A stretch of 64,000 nt of DNA from CBDAQV01 sp965199335 (GTDB lineage: Bacteria; Pseudomonadota; Alphaproteobacteria; CALMVH01): positions 1 through 64,000 of the forward strand of contig CBDAQZ010000002.1 of assembly GCA_965199335.1 (NCBI GenBank). Direction: 5' to 3'. Positions 7,779-16,588 of the stretch are shown here, one piece after another. Under the pieces are notes generated by a model. That model worked only from the letters and a program-made list of their open reading frames with translations, was not told where the DNA came from and made no database searches. A program made the position numbers and the translations under genes. Position 1 is the stretch's first letter, and every line of letters starts with the position of its first letter.

Positions 7779-8269
7779 ACATGCCCATGCCCAAGATGCT
7801 GCCGCTGGATGACGAGCCCGGCCTGTTCGAGGAACGGCCGACGCTGCCAAGCGCCGCTTCCGTTTCGCCCGTATCGCGCAAGCTCGCGAAATCCCCGACG
7901 GCCTACCGCACCATCAGCGAGGTAGCGGAGGAACTGGACGTGCCGCAGCATGTCCTGCGCTTCTGGGAAACCAAGTTCACGCAGCTCCGCCCGCTAAAGC
8001 GTGGCGGCGGCCGCCGTTACTATCGTGTTGAAGACGTTACCCTTATCCGTCAGATCCATGGCCTGCTTTACGGTCAGGGCTATACGATCAAAGGTGCGCA
8101 GAAGGTCCTCAAGGACAAGTCTCCCCAGCCGTTGCAGGCGGTCGAGCCGGTACAGAAGATTGTCGACATAGTCGACAACGACGAAGCCGAAATGGTCGCG
8201 CCCGAGAAAACCCGCGCAGTGCTGCTCGAGATGCTGGCCGAGCTGAGGGCGCTACGGGCTCTTGTCTGA
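7775..8269 (+). CDS. MerR-family transcriptional regulator
   Basis: 164 aa. After a ~40-residue N-terminal extension, the winged helix of MerR proteins begins: YRTISEVAEELDVPQHVLRF, WETKFTQLRP and GGRRYYRVEDVTLIRQIHGLLYGQGYTIKG. The C-terminal ~55 residues are acidic and lack the cysteines of metal-sensing MerR members. This gene follows ihfA in many alphaproteobacteria; the family is conserved but its targets are not defined. It overlaps ihfA by 4 nt and is probably cotranscribed. Confidence 0.92.
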   Translation: MNMPMPKMLPLDDEPGLFEERPTLPSAASVSPVSRKLAKSPTAYRTISEVAEELDVPQHVLRFWETKFTQLRPLKRGGGRRYYRVEDVTLIRQIHGLLYGQGYTIKGAQKVLKDKSPQPLQAVEPVQKIVDIVDNDEAEMVAPEKTRAVLLEMLAELRALRALV

Positions 8270-8321
8270 TCGATAATTACGCGCCATAGTCCCGCCTCCC
8301 CGATAGTCGAGTTACACGGAA

Positions 8322-8398
8322 CGGACCGTAGCGCAGCCTGGTAGCGCACTAGCATGGGGTGCTAGGGGTCGTGAGTTCGAATCTCACCGGTCCGACCA
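8322..8398 (+). tRNA. tRNA-Pro (GGG)
   Basis: A complete cloverleaf of 77 nt: acceptor CGGACCG pairs with CGGTCCG, D arm GCGC...GCGC, anticodon stem CTAGC/GCTAG with loop ATGGGGT giving anticodon GGG, T arm GTGAG-TTCGAAT-CTCAC, discriminator A and an encoded CCA. It lies between the MerR-like gene and cutA. Confidence 0.97.
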
Positions 8399-8417
8399 CT
8401 TTTCGATGGCTTGTCAA

Positions 8418-8744
8418 ATGGAACCGATCTTCGTCTATGTCGCGACGCCCGATCTCGCACTGGCTCGCAAGCTCGGACGTGCCCTTGTCGACCAGCGCAT
8501 AGCAGCCTGCGCCAACATCGTACCCGGCATGGAAGCGATCTATCGCTGGAAGGGCCGGGTCGAGGAAGCCAACGAGACGATGCTGTTCATGAAGACGACG
8601 CGCGACCGGTTCAAGGAACTGACGGAATACGTCGTGCTCAATCATCCTTACGAATTGCCCTGCATCGTGGCCATGCCGTTTGTAGAGGGTGAGCAGACCT
8701 ATCTCAACTGGGTCGTCGAAAGCTGCGACCCGAACGGCAACTAG
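8418..8744 (+). CDS. cutA: CutA1 divalent-cation tolerance protein
   Basis: 108 aa from the ATG at 8418; another in-frame ATG at 8406 would add four residues and neither has a good Shine-Dalgarno. CutA hallmarks are FVYVATPDLALARKLGRALV, RIAACANIVPGMEAIYRWKG and the C-terminal HPYELPCIVAMPF. CutA1 is a small trimeric cytoplasmic protein linked genetically to copper tolerance, biochemical role unsettled. It starts 19 nt after the tRNA-Pro gene and may be released from the same transcript. Its stop overlaps the convergent CoA-binding gene. Confidence 0.93.
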   Translation: MEPIFVYVATPDLALARKLGRALVDQRIAACANIVPGMEAIYRWKGRVEEANETMLFMKTTRDRFKELTEYVVLNHPYELPCIVAMPFVEGEQTYLNWVVESCDPNGN

Positions 8745-9154
8745 GCCAGTTCGATCTTGGGGCAACGGTTCATCACGACCTCGATTCCCGCGGCCTCTGC
8801 CCTTGCCGCCGCCGCATCGTCGCGCACGCCGATCTGCATCCAGACATACTTGGCCGCGATCTCGATCGCCTGATCCACCACCGGCCCGACTTCTTCCGAC
8901 CTACGGAAAATGTCGACCATGTCGATGGGGAAGGGAATGTCGGCCAGACTGGCATAGACCTCCTGATCCTCCAGCGCGGTAGTCCCGGCAAGGCCCGGAT
9001 TGACCGGGACCACGCGATAGCCCTTGTGCTTCAGGAAGCGCGCCACGTCGTTGCTGGGACGTGACTCGTTGGCGCTGTAACCCACCACAGCGATGGTCTT
9101 TGTCTTATCCAGGATGTCCCTGATATACTCGGGGGCATAGGTTTCGTGCGGCAT
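8741..9154 (-). CDS. CoA-binding domain protein (YccU-like)
   Basis: 137 aa. The start at 9154 was chosen over 9175 because GGAG lies about 8 nt upstream. The Rossmann-type CoA_binding_2 fold is visible: KTIAVVGYSANESRPSNDVA, HKGYRVVPVNPGLAG, DMVDIFRRSEEVGPVV, WMQIGVRDDAAAARAEAAGI and a final VVMNRCPKIE. The family is predicted to bind CoA; no reaction is established. Single gene, convergent with cutA (4-bp stop overlap) and divergent from rplM. Confidence 0.9.
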   Translation of the reverse strand: MPHETYAPEYIRDILDKTKTIAVVGYSANESRPSNDVARFLKHKGYRVVPVNPGLAGTTALEDQEVYASLADIPFPIDMVDIFRRSEEVGPVVDQAIEIAAKYVWMQIGVRDDAAAARAEAAGIEVVMNRCPKIELA

Positions 9155-9202
9155 AATCGTCTCCGGTATCATCATACCACATACAAAAGCAGCCGATTTC
9201 GC

Positions 9203-9229
9203 TTGCGTTTATGCATCGTCACTTATAGA
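9203..9229 (+). promoter_or_regulatory. Possible promoter of rplM-rpsI
   Basis: TTGCGT (9203-9208) and TATAGA (9224-9229) are separated by 15 bp, slightly short, and lie ahead of rplM with a leader of about 33 nt. Assigned by eye only. Confidence 0.35.
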
Positions 9230-9268
9230 AACCCCTCTCGCACTTTTATGTTCAAACGAAGAGATTTC

Positions 9269-9736
9269 ATGAAAACGTTCAACCTGACAGCGCAGACGGT
9301 CGAAAAGACCTGGACGCTGATCGATGCGGAGGGGCTGGTCCTGGGCCGTCTCGCTAGCATCGTCGCCCTGCGCCTGCGCGGCAAGCACAAGCCGCAGTAC
9401 ACGCCGAACGTCGATTGCGGCGACAATGTCGTCATCGTCAATGCGGACAAGGTCCGCATTACGGGCAACAAGGCCAAGGACAGCATCTTCTACTGGCACA
9501 CCGGTTTCCCCGGCGGCATCAAGGGACGCAGCCAGGGCCAGATCCTGGCCGGCAAGCACCCGGAGCGCGTGATCAAGAAGGCGGTGCAGCGCATGCTGCC
9601 CCATGGTCCGCTCGGCCGCCAGCAGATGAGCAACCTGCGTGTATACGCCGGCGCCGAACATCCACATGAAGCACAGCAGCCCCAGACGCTCGACGTCGCG
9701 GCGCTCAACAGCAAGAACTCGAGGGTTTCGGCATGA
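9269..9736 (+). CDS. rplM: 50S ribosomal protein L13
   Basis: 155 aa. The ATG at 9269 follows GAAGAG and begins MKTFNLTAQTVEKTWTLIDA. Conserved L13 segments are LGRLASIVALRLRGKHKPQY, GDNVVIVNADKVRITGNK, WHTGFPGGIKGRS and AVQRMLPHGPLGRQQMSNL. L13 binds 23S rRNA early in large-subunit assembly. It overlaps rpsI by ATGA, the near-universal rplM-rpsI pair. Confidence 0.97.
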   Translation: MKTFNLTAQTVEKTWTLIDAEGLVLGRLASIVALRLRGKHKPQYTPNVDCGDNVVIVNADKVRITGNKAKDSIFYWHTGFPGGIKGRSQGQILAGKHPERVIKKAVQRMLPHGPLGRQQMSNLRVYAGAEHPHEAQQPQTLDVAALNSKNSRVSA

Positions 9737-10221
9737 CCGTTACGGAAACAACGCGCAATCTCGGCAGCCTTGCCGACCTGGCGGCGACGCAAGGCCCGGA
9801 AATACGCGAAATGCCGGAGCCCAAGCGCGATGCCTTCGGCCGCTCCTACGCGACCGGCAAGCGCAAGGACGCGATCGCCCGCGTCTGGATCAAGCCGGGC
9901 AAGGGCACGGTCACGGTCAATGGCCGCGACCAGGAGAAGTATTTCGGCCGCGCCGTTCTGCGCATGATGATCGAACAGCCGTTCCAGATCACCGAGCGCA
10001 GCGGACAGTTCGATGTCGTATGCACTGTTACAGGCGGTGGTCTTTCCGGCCAGGCCGGTGCGGTTCGCCACGGTATCTCGAAGGCGCTTACCTATTACGA
10101 GCCCGAGCTGCGGCCCTCGCTGAAGAAGGCGGGCCTGATCACGCGCGACAGCCGTACGGTCGAGCGTAAGAAATATGGCCGCCACGGCGCTCGTCGCGGT
10201 ATGCAGTGGGCCAAGCGCTGA
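9733..10221 (+). CDS. rpsI: 30S ribosomal protein S9
   Basis: 162 aa. The S9 core begins about residue 36 with YATGKRKDAIARVWIKPG and ends with the invariant basic tail ERKKYGRHGARRGMQWAKR, the arm that reaches the P-site tRNA. The ~35-residue N-terminal extension, absent from E. coli S9, is seen in several alphaproteobacteria. Overlaps rplM by 4 nt. An intrinsic terminator begins 26 bp after the stop. Confidence 0.97.
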   Translation: MTVTETTRNLGSLADLAATQGPEIREMPEPKRDAFGRSYATGKRKDAIARVWIKPGKGTVTVNGRDQEKYFGRAVLRMMIEQPFQITERSGQFDVVCTVTGGGLSGQAGAVRHGISKALTYYEPELRPSLKKAGLITRDSRTVERKKYGRHGARRGMQWAKR

Positions 10222-10246
10222 TCGGCTTTTTCGGGTATCAGGGAAG

Positions 10247-10273
10247 AAAGGCGTCCTTGCGGGCGCCTTTTTT
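10247..10273 (+). terminator. Rho-independent terminator of rplM-rpsI
   Basis: AAAGGCGTCC (10247-10256), loop TTGC and GGGCGCCTTT (10261-10270) form a strong stem with one G-U pair, followed by further T residues. The loop contains the likely TTG start of the next gene. Confidence 0.85.
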
Positions 10274-11009
10274 CTTTGCCGCTCTGTTCGTTTCATTCTT
10301 TGCTTCGCCCTGCGCCAGAGCCGATCAGGCCGATGGGGCAGAGTTGAAGACTCTCAGGGAAACGGCGCCGCAGACATTCCTGCAAATCGTTCTGGAACGT
10401 GCGTCCACGGGCGATGTCGCCGCCGAGATGGTGGCGGCGGACGCCTACGAGAATGGAAAATACGGAGCGCCGCAGGATGATGCGCGTGCGCTGGACTGGT
10501 ATCGCAAGGCGGCGGAAACCCATAACGGCGACGCCGAGCTTGCGGTCGCTCGCTTCTATCAGGCCGGCAAGGGCGTTGCCCGGAATGTCAGCGATGCGAA
10601 TGCCTGGTTGGAAAGATCGGTCAACGACGGCAATGCCAGGGCTCTGGATTTCCTGGGCGACTCATACCTGACGGGGCGCGGTATACCCGAGGACGATCAG
10701 AAGGCGATCGGCCTGTACAAGCAGGCCGCCAAGCGCGATGTGGTCGCGTCCGAGGTCAAGCTGGGCGGCCTGTACTTCCAGGGGCAGGGCCTGCAACAGA
10801 GCTACGGCGCCGCCTATTACTGGTTTCGCATCGCGCAGACCAACCCGCAAAGCAGCGAATATCCCGAATTGGACACTGCGGTGCAGAAGGCGGCGATCAT
10901 GCTCGATCCGCAACAGCGGCAATCCATCGACGCGCAGGTGCAGGCGGTTCTGGCGAAGTTGCGGCCACAAGCCTGTCCGACATGCATAACGCTCAAGGGC
11001 GTCAGGTAA
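10257..11009 (+). CDS. Secreted Sel1-repeat protein
   Basis: 250 aa from a TTG at 10257. This start was chosen because it gives a clean signal peptide (RAPFFFAALFVSFFASPCARA, cleavage before DQADG). A GTG at 10206 inside rpsI is the longer alternative. The mature protein has at least three Sel1-like TPR repeats: MVAADAYENGKYGAPQDDAR, AVARFYQAGKGVARNVSDAN and FLGDSYLTGRGIPEDDQKAI, with a fourth around LGGLYFQGQGLQQSYGAAYY. Sel1 repeats form alpha-solenoids for protein-protein contacts, here probably in the periplasm. Partner unknown. The start codon sits in the loop of the rpsI terminator, so expression from upstream would need read-through. Confidence 0.82.
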   Translation: MRAPFFFAALFVSFFASPCARADQADGAELKTLRETAPQTFLQIVLERASTGDVAAEMVAADAYENGKYGAPQDDARALDWYRKAAETHNGDAELAVARFYQAGKGVARNVSDANAWLERSVNDGNARALDFLGDSYLTGRGIPEDDQKAIGLYKQAAKRDVVASEVKLGGLYFQGQGLQQSYGAAYYWFRIAQTNPQSSEYPELDTAVQKAAIMLDPQQRQSIDAQVQAVLAKLRPQACPTCITLKGVR

Positions 11010-11014
11010 GCCGG

Positions 11015-12502
11015 TTACCCGGGAACGACAAAGGCATCGGGCAGGATCAACCGCCATCCGACCATGGCGCCGATTGTAAACGCAACGACGGACGCGCACA
11101 CCCATTTGACAGGCCCGAGCGTACCCCACAGTGCCTTCAATTCGCCGGATGCGATAACCGCGGCCGCAAATACGGCTATCTGTCCCCAGAAATGATAACG
11201 CCTTTCGGACGCCACACCTACGAACAGATAGGCCCAGGTATAAAGCAGGCCGGAAGACAGCAGAGTCAGCGAAGCGGGACGCAACGCGGGGTTCATGACC
11301 GTGCTGCCGGCAATCATCAGCCAGAGACACGTCCCGACTACAAAGCTGAACGCAGGCATCATCAGCACGTTATCCGTAAAGAACGCCACGACCTTTTGCT
11401 GACGTGACGTTGCGGGCAGAACCAGGGGATCACCGGAGGCGACCCAGTCGATCACGTTCGGTGCGGCGTGGTGAGTGGGGACCAGGAACGAAAGTTCGGA
11501 ATTGAAATGCTGGATACGATGCCATGCGTAGGCGGCGGGATGTGCCAGTATCGCATGTATCCACAGTCGGCGAAGCTGCGGATTGGGCGCGGCGAAGACA
11601 AGATCGTCACCTGTCGTTCGATCGGTAATCTTGTAGTCCGGAGAAATTGCCAGACGTTGCCAGAAAGTGCAGCGGTAGCCATCCATCGCCTCCACGCCCA
11701 TCGGATTGTAACAATTGTCGACTTCGACGAGCGTGACCGCCGGATGTTCGCCGAAGACGGCAAGATCGCGGGAGAAATGTGCAATACCGCCCAGATCGAA
11801 GACTTGCAGAACGCGTATCTGTCCGGTAGGGGTCGCCTTCAATATGGCGTGATTGATGAATGCGCTGGCAGGAACCAGAAGGATCGCGGCGCCCAGGCAG
11901 CCCAAGATCATTGCACGCGGACGCTGGAAACCCTGCGGCCATAGCAGATAGGCGGCAAGCGCGGGAAACGCGAACACCCCGTTGGCCCGTACCAGCATCC
12001 CGTACAGCAACAACAGTAAAGCCACGCAGGCGACAGGAAGCGGGACAGGGAGGTTCCGGCCTCGATAGGTGAAAGCCAGACCGAATCCGGCAAGCAGCGT
12101 GGCGGCCATGCCCACGTCCTTGAGTATGTTGACGTTCATCGTGACGAACGATGGCAGTACCCCCACGGCAAGAACGGCCCAGGCAAGATAACGGTGACCG
12201 GTTCGCGACAGCGTGAACGCCATCAGCAGGAAGCCAAGCCAGTAACAGGCGATCTGGAACGCGAACATCGGCGCCGGCCCATCGCCGACCAGTCGCAGTC
12301 CCGACCAAAGCCGCGCCATGATTGGCGGATGCCAGTCGCTGTAATCGTGGTCGTAGGCCTGCCAATATTGCCACTGGCTATCGGGATTCAGCTTGCCGGG
12401 ATACCAGATATGCAGGTTAAGCGCGAAAAGCAGGCAGGCGGCCAGCGCAGTCGTTTCGGGCCGTTTCAATAAAGAGGCCAGTATGCCGACGGCCGTGTTC
12501 AA
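11015..12502 (-). CDS. Polytopic membrane protein, GT-C glycosyltransferase-like
   Basis: 495 aa starting at TTG behind GGGGAGG. About ten hydrophobic helices; the first extracytoplasmic loop has LNPDSQWQYWQAYDHDYSDW, acidic/aromatic residues placed as in GT-C transferases that use polyprenyl-linked sugars. A soluble insert (~residues 230-350) contains two Cys (DNCYNPMG and YRCTFW) that could form a disulfide in the periplasm. Family membership is inferred from topology, not a clear motif match. It is 24 bp downstream of the ABC permease gene on the same strand and may belong to that operon, suggesting a shared envelope role. Confidence 0.6.
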   Translation of the reverse strand: MNTAVGILASLLKRPETTALAACLLFALNLHIWYPGKLNPDSQWQYWQAYDHDYSDWHPPIMARLWSGLRLVGDGPAPMFAFQIACYWLGFLLMAFTLSRTGHRYLAWAVLAVGVLPSFVTMNVNILKDVGMAATLLAGFGLAFTYRGRNLPVPLPVACVALLLLLYGMLVRANGVFAFPALAAYLLWPQGFQRPRAMILGCLGAAILLVPASAFINHAILKATPTGQIRVLQVFDLGGIAHFSRDLAVFGEHPAVTLVEVDNCYNPMGVEAMDGYRCTFWQRLAISPDYKITDRTTGDDLVFAAPNPQLRRLWIHAILAHPAAYAWHRIQHFNSELSFLVPTHHAAPNVIDWVASGDPLVLPATSRQQKVVAFFTDNVLMMPAFSFVVGTCLWLMIAGSTVMNPALRPASLTLLSSGLLYTWAYLFVGVASERRYHFWGQIAVFAAAVIASGELKALWGTLGPVKWVCASVVAFTIGAMVGWRLILPDAFVVPG

Positions 12503-12526
12503 GCCAAAAAATCCTCCCCAAAGGGA

Positions 12527-13342
12527 CTACTCACCCATCTGCAGCAAAGCACCCCGCTTGCGCGCGTTCCGGAACGAGGCCATGAAGATCGCTCCGCCGA
12601 TTATGAAATAGACTACGTTGAGACCCATCGCCATCGCGAACAGGTCGAAGCGGAACTGGTGCTGAAACAGCACCCCGCGCATGCCCTCGAAGATATAGCT
12701 GGCGGGCAGCGTCCACGCGATCGGCTGCATCCAGTGCGGCATCGACGCGACGGGATAATAGACGGCGCTGAATGGGGCCAGGATGAAGATCGCCATCCAG
12801 GCGATCTCCTCGGCGCCCAGGCCCTGCCGCAGCACAAGTGCCATGACGACCAGCGCGATCGCCCAGCCCATGACGATCAGGCCGCAGAAGAACGCCAGCA
12901 AGGGCAGCCCCATGCTGAAGATCGAATAATGATACAGGGGAATCGCGATCAGCATTGCCGGGATGACGCCGATGGCGAGGCGGATGACGCTGGTGATCAT
13001 CAGCGATACGACCCATTCACGCGGGCGCAACGGCGTCACGAACAGCTGGCCGAGGTTGCGCGACCACATCTCCTCCATGAAGCACATCGACATGCCGAGC
13101 TGGCTGCGGAACAGTACGTCCCACAATACGACCGCTGCGATCAGCACACCGCCTGCCTGCGCCACCCATGAACTGTTGCCCTGCAGGAAGCGGCTGATGA
13201 GGCCCCAGAGCAGGACCTGCACGGTCGGGAAATAAACCAGGCCGAAAATGCGCGGCCACGACCCCCGCAGCAGATACCAGTAGCGTAGCACCATGGCATA
13301 GACGCGGCGCGTCGGATTGCCGGACAGGATCACGGTGCTCAT
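12527..13342 (-). CDS. ABC-2 type transporter permease
   Basis: 271 aa with six predicted membrane helices. It begins MSTVILSGNPTRRVYAMVLR and contains an ABC-2 permease core (FMEEMWSRNLGQLFVTPLRP is the cytoplasmic coupling region; FSAVYYPVASMPHWMQPIAW resembles the NodJ/DrrB signature before the last helices). The start overlaps the upstream ATPase stop by ATGA, so the two proteins form one exporter. Substrate unknown: related systems export polysaccharide, lipid or drugs. Confidence 0.85.
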   Translation of the reverse strand: MSTVILSGNPTRRVYAMVLRYWYLLRGSWPRIFGLVYFPTVQVLLWGLISRFLQGNSSWVAQAGGVLIAAVVLWDVLFRSQLGMSMCFMEEMWSRNLGQLFVTPLRPREWVVSLMITSVIRLAIGVIPAMLIAIPLYHYSIFSMGLPLLAFFCGLIVMGWAIALVVMALVLRQGLGAEEIAWMAIFILAPFSAVYYPVASMPHWMQPIAWTLPASYIFEGMRGVLFQHQFRFDLFAMAMGLNVVYFIIGGAIFMASFRNARKRGALLQMGE

Positions 13343-14091
13343 GCGGCTTCCTCTTCTTCTTCGGTCTGGCCGCGCGCGATGGCCAGGAAGGCCTGTTCCA
13401 GATCGTCGCGGCCATGCCGGGCGACCAGCTCGGCGGCGCTGCCCTGGTCGACCAGGCGGCCCTGCTTCAGCATCAGGATGTGGGAAGCCATGCGCTCGAC
13501 TTCCGGCATGTTGTGCGAGGCGAGAAAGATCGTCGCACCGGTATCGCGCTGGTAGGTTTCCAGATGGCTGCGCATGCGATCGGCGGTATCGGGATCGAGC
13601 GACGCGGTGGGCTCGTCCAGCAGCAGCACCTGCGGCTCGTTCAGCAGCGCCTTCGCCAGTGCCACGCGCGTCTTCTGCCCTGCAGACAGCTTGCCCGAAG
13701 GACGCTCCAGGAACCTGACCAGGTCCAGCTGCTCGGCCAGATCGGCGATCCGCTTGCGGGGGCGCACGACGCCATACAGCCCGGCATAGACATATAGGTT
13801 CTCCCATACCGTCAGCCGGTGCGGCAGGTCGACGTAAGGTGACGAGAAATTGACGCGGGGCAGGGCTGTGTAGCGCCGGCGCAGCATGTCGTGCCCCAGC
13901 ACCGTGATCCTGCCGGATGTCGGTGTCAGCAAGCCCAGCACCATGGCGATGGTGGTGGACTTGCCCGCGCCGTTACCGCCCAGCAACGCGACGGTCGCGC
14001 CCTGCGGTATGGTAAAGCTGATGGCATCGACCGCAGTGGTCGTGCCGTAACGCTTGCTGAGATTTTCGACGACGATGGCTGAGGAAGTCAT
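13339..14091 (-). CDS. ABC transporter ATP-binding protein
   Basis: 250 aa. Walker A is GGNGAGKST, the signature LSAGQKTRVALAKALLN (first G replaced by A) and Walker B VLLLDEPTASLDPD with the switch His in LASHNMPEVE. The acidic tail EEEEEAA is unusual. It pairs with the ABC-2 permease just downstream. TATATC lies at -12 to -7 relative to the ATG and there is no Shine-Dalgarno, so the transcript may start at the initiation codon. Export direction is inferred from the ABC-2 partner. Confidence 0.92.
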   Translation of the reverse strand: MTSSAIVVENLSKRYGTTTAVDAISFTIPQGATVALLGGNGAGKSTTIAMVLGLLTPTSGRITVLGHDMLRRRYTALPRVNFSSPYVDLPHRLTVWENLYVYAGLYGVVRPRKRIADLAEQLDLVRFLERPSGKLSAGQKTRVALAKALLNEPQVLLLDEPTASLDPDTADRMRSHLETYQRDTGATIFLASHNMPEVERMASHILMLKQGRLVDQGSAAELVARHGRDDLEQAFLAIARGQTEEEEEAA

Positions 14092-14136
14092 ACCGCCGAT
14101 ATAGTGGATCGGGGCCGGATAGAAAGAGCCGAATGC

Positions 14137-14853
14137 TTAGTCGGCAATACAAGTAGGCTGGCTCAGCTGTTTCGGTCGTGGCAGTGCGTCGGGCTGCACG
14201 GTCGCGTCAGGCGCCTTGTCCGATATCTTGGCGGCATGATGCTGTCCGACCAGAAGGCCCGCTACCGCGCCGAGGGTGCACAGGCCTTTCAGGATGGCAT
14301 CAGGATGACCGGCGGCGGTCATGCCCTGATGAAGTTCCCGCGCTGCATCCAGCCCCAGCGACAAAGAGGCAAACCCCAGTATCACCTCGCCAAGGATTGT
14401 TGGATTTATATCGGGCAGCATCTTGTCGACAAGACGCAAGACCGGCGATGTCTTTTCCATCGCGGCGTCTTTCAGGGCTTTCCCATAAAAAAGCGTCGCG
14501 GCGCCAAGCGCCTTGATGCCGCCGAAAAAGGTTTGCGGGTTCAGAACGTCATGCAGGTTCTGCATCAACGTGTGGTGTTCCGCGCCCACCAGCCCGTGAT
14601 GGATTCCGCTGCCCATATAGACCAGCGCGCCCACGACTATCATGGGAAAGGTATAGCGCTTCACCGAGGTATCGGCTGTGGAGTTCAACAATTGCGCCGT
14701 GGCTGTACCAATGCCTGCACTGGCCATGAGAGGGTCATGCAGCGACAGGCCCTTTATTGCCAAAAGCACATTGGCACCGATCGTGCACCGGCCATAGACA
14801 TGCAGGTTATGCCGTGCCGAAGCATCCTGGGTATCTGGATCAGGTAAATTCAT
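14137..14853 (-). CDS. Uncharacterised protein with hydrophobic segments
   Basis: 238 aa, not recognised. It has several hydrophobic stretches (TFPMIVVGALVYMGSGIHHG, ILGEVILGFASLSLGLDAAR, LKGLCTLGAVAGLLVGQHHA) that could be membrane helices or amphipathic packing helices, and clusters of His. The N-terminus is polar with no signal peptide. Codon use looks like that of neighbouring genes. TTGACT (14890-14885) and TAATAA (14866-14861) with 18 bp between them lie just upstream, and there is no Shine-Dalgarno, so a near-leaderless start is possible. Single gene between the ABC operon and the antiporter. Confidence 0.7.
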   Translation of the reverse strand: MNLPDPDTQDASARHNLHVYGRCTIGANVLLAIKGLSLHDPLMASAGIGTATAQLLNSTADTSVKRYTFPMIVVGALVYMGSGIHHGLVGAEHHTLMQNLHDVLNPQTFFGGIKALGAATLFYGKALKDAAMEKTSPVLRLVDKMLPDINPTILGEVILGFASLSLGLDAARELHQGMTAAGHPDAILKGLCTLGAVAGLLVGQHHAAKISDKAPDATVQPDALPRPKQLSQPTCIAD

Positions 14854-14895
14854 TTATGACTTATTAATTCATAGGGCAGCTTTAAGTCAAGCTTG

Positions 14896-16485
14896 TTATA
14901 CCAGCCCCGCCTCGTAATAATCCAGACGGCGCTCGATCTTGTGCATCACGTCGTCACCGATCGTACCGTCATCGCGCAACTGCTGAATCCTGTCGCGCTG
15001 CGCTGCCAAGGCCTCCAGGCGCACGCGCCTGCGGTTTTCCGTCGTCAGCGTCAGGTCTTCGGCCAGATCGGGCTTGTCCTGGCATTGCAGGTCGGCCAGG
15101 CGCTGGCTGTACTCGGCCGATACCTCATTTAATATGACAGCCGGAAACACATCGTGGTGCGACAGCCTTTCCAGAAAGGAAATCGCGGCCTGCGACATCT
15201 CCTTGCGCGCAAGCTTCTCCTCGGCCGGCCCTTCGGTGTCAGCGCCGACCTTCAGCTTCTCGATCACCCATCCCAGTGAAAGTCCCTGGAACACAAGCGT
15301 TCCCAGAATCACGCAGAAAGCCAGATAGATCACCAGGTCACGCCCCGGCATCGCGCTGTTGTCGTTCATCGTTTCCGGCAGGGACAGCGCCGCCGCCAGC
15401 GACACGACACCGCGCATGCCGCTCCACCCGACGATAGCGACATTGCGCCATGGCGGCATCGGCTCGTTTCGCCTGATGGCGGGAATCAGGCGTGGGATGT
15501 AAGTCGCAGGAAATACCCACACAAGCCGGATAACGATGGCGGCCAGCGAGGCGACCAGACCATAGCGGACCAGGTCGAGTGTCGAATAGCCAGCGAGGTC
15601 CGACACGATCGTTTTCAACTGCATGCCGATAAGGATGAAAGCCAACGTATTGACCAGGAATACGATCATATCCCAAAGCGATAGGGCCAGGATGCGCTGT
15701 TGCGGGCTGAAGGCGCGGCTGGAATGGCGGCTGCGGATCAACCCGGCGGCCACGACGGCGAGCACGCCCGACGCATGCAATGATTCGGCCACCAGGTAGG
15801 TCAGGAAAGGCAGGATCAGCGCCACCAGAACTTCGATCGCGCCATCCTTCATCAGCGAATGCAAAAAGATCGATGTCCTGCCGAAGATCAGGCCGATGGC
15901 AATCCCTGCTACAACCAGCCAGCAGAACTGGCCTAGCGCGAAGCTCCAGTGGACCATGCCGGTCTGCACCGCGCCCAGGGCGATGGTGAAGGCGACCAGG
16001 CCGGTCGCATCGTTAACAAGGCTTTCGCCCTCGACGATGGTCACGATCCGGCGCGGCAGGTTCAGCTTGTGCATGACCGAAGTCGCTGCCGCCGCATCGG
16101 TCGGCGATATGATGGCGCCCAGCAGCAGGGCCGATGCCAGGGGAAGGGCGGGTATGAAGGCATGCGTCGCATAGCCGAATGCCAGCGTGGTGAAGATGAC
16201 CAGCCCGAACGCCAGCAGGACGATGGCGCGCCGGGCTGCCTTGAAGTCGCGCCAGGACGTGACGAGCGCCGCTTGGTACAGCACCGGCGGCAGGAACAGC
16301 GTGAACACCAGGGATGAGTCCAGTTCGACCTGGGGTATCCACGGTATGAATCCGATCAGCAATCCGCCGATGACGAGCATTACGGGGTAGGGAATACGCA
16401 GGCGCCGCGCCATGATGGACAACGGCACGGCAGCGATCATGAGGCCGAGAATGATCTCGATCGTGCTGGCGGTTTCGGTGTTCAT
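14896..16485 (-). CDS. CPA1-family Na+/H+ antiporter
   Basis: 529 aa. About twelve membrane helices (residues ~1-410) followed by a ~120-residue charged cytoplasmic tail. Ion-binding region of CPA1 antiporters: LGAIISPTDAAAATSVMHKL and IVEGESLVNDATGLVAFTIAL, with the ND pair. Late helices include WSGMRGVVSLAAALSLPE. The family exchanges Na+ (or K+) for H+ across the inner membrane for pH and salt homeostasis. Single gene; TATATC lies 8 nt before the ATG. Confidence 0.93.
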   Translation of the reverse strand: MNTETASTIEIILGLMIAAVPLSIMARRLRIPYPVMLVIGGLLIGFIPWIPQVELDSSLVFTLFLPPVLYQAALVTSWRDFKAARRAIVLLAFGLVIFTTLAFGYATHAFIPALPLASALLLGAIISPTDAAAATSVMHKLNLPRRIVTIVEGESLVNDATGLVAFTIALGAVQTGMVHWSFALGQFCWLVVAGIAIGLIFGRTSIFLHSLMKDGAIEVLVALILPFLTYLVAESLHASGVLAVVAAGLIRSRHSSRAFSPQQRILALSLWDMIVFLVNTLAFILIGMQLKTIVSDLAGYSTLDLVRYGLVASLAAIVIRLVWVFPATYIPRLIPAIRRNEPMPPWRNVAIVGWSGMRGVVSLAAALSLPETMNDNSAMPGRDLVIYLAFCVILGTLVFQGLSLGWVIEKLKVGADTEGPAEEKLARKEMSQAAISFLERLSHHDVFPAVILNEVSAEYSQRLADLQCQDKPDLAEDLTLTTENRRRVRLEALAAQRDRIQQLRDDGTIGDDVMHKIERRLDYYEAGLV

Positions 16486-16554
16486 TTACGCCCGATATAG
16501 CACAGCTTCAGCCGCTGATAACCCTGCAAAAAGTTAACCAGAAGTAAATTTCCC

Positions 16555-16583
16555 TTGAATAACGCAGCAAGGCGACGTACAAA
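16555..16583 (+). promoter_or_regulatory. Predicted leaderless promoter of the 16589 gene
   Basis: TTGAAT (16555-16560) lies at -34 to -29 and TACAAA (16578-16583) about 17 bp later, placing transcription start at or next to the ATG at 16589. No Shine-Dalgarno is present. Confidence 0.5.
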
Positions 16584-16588
16584 GCGTC

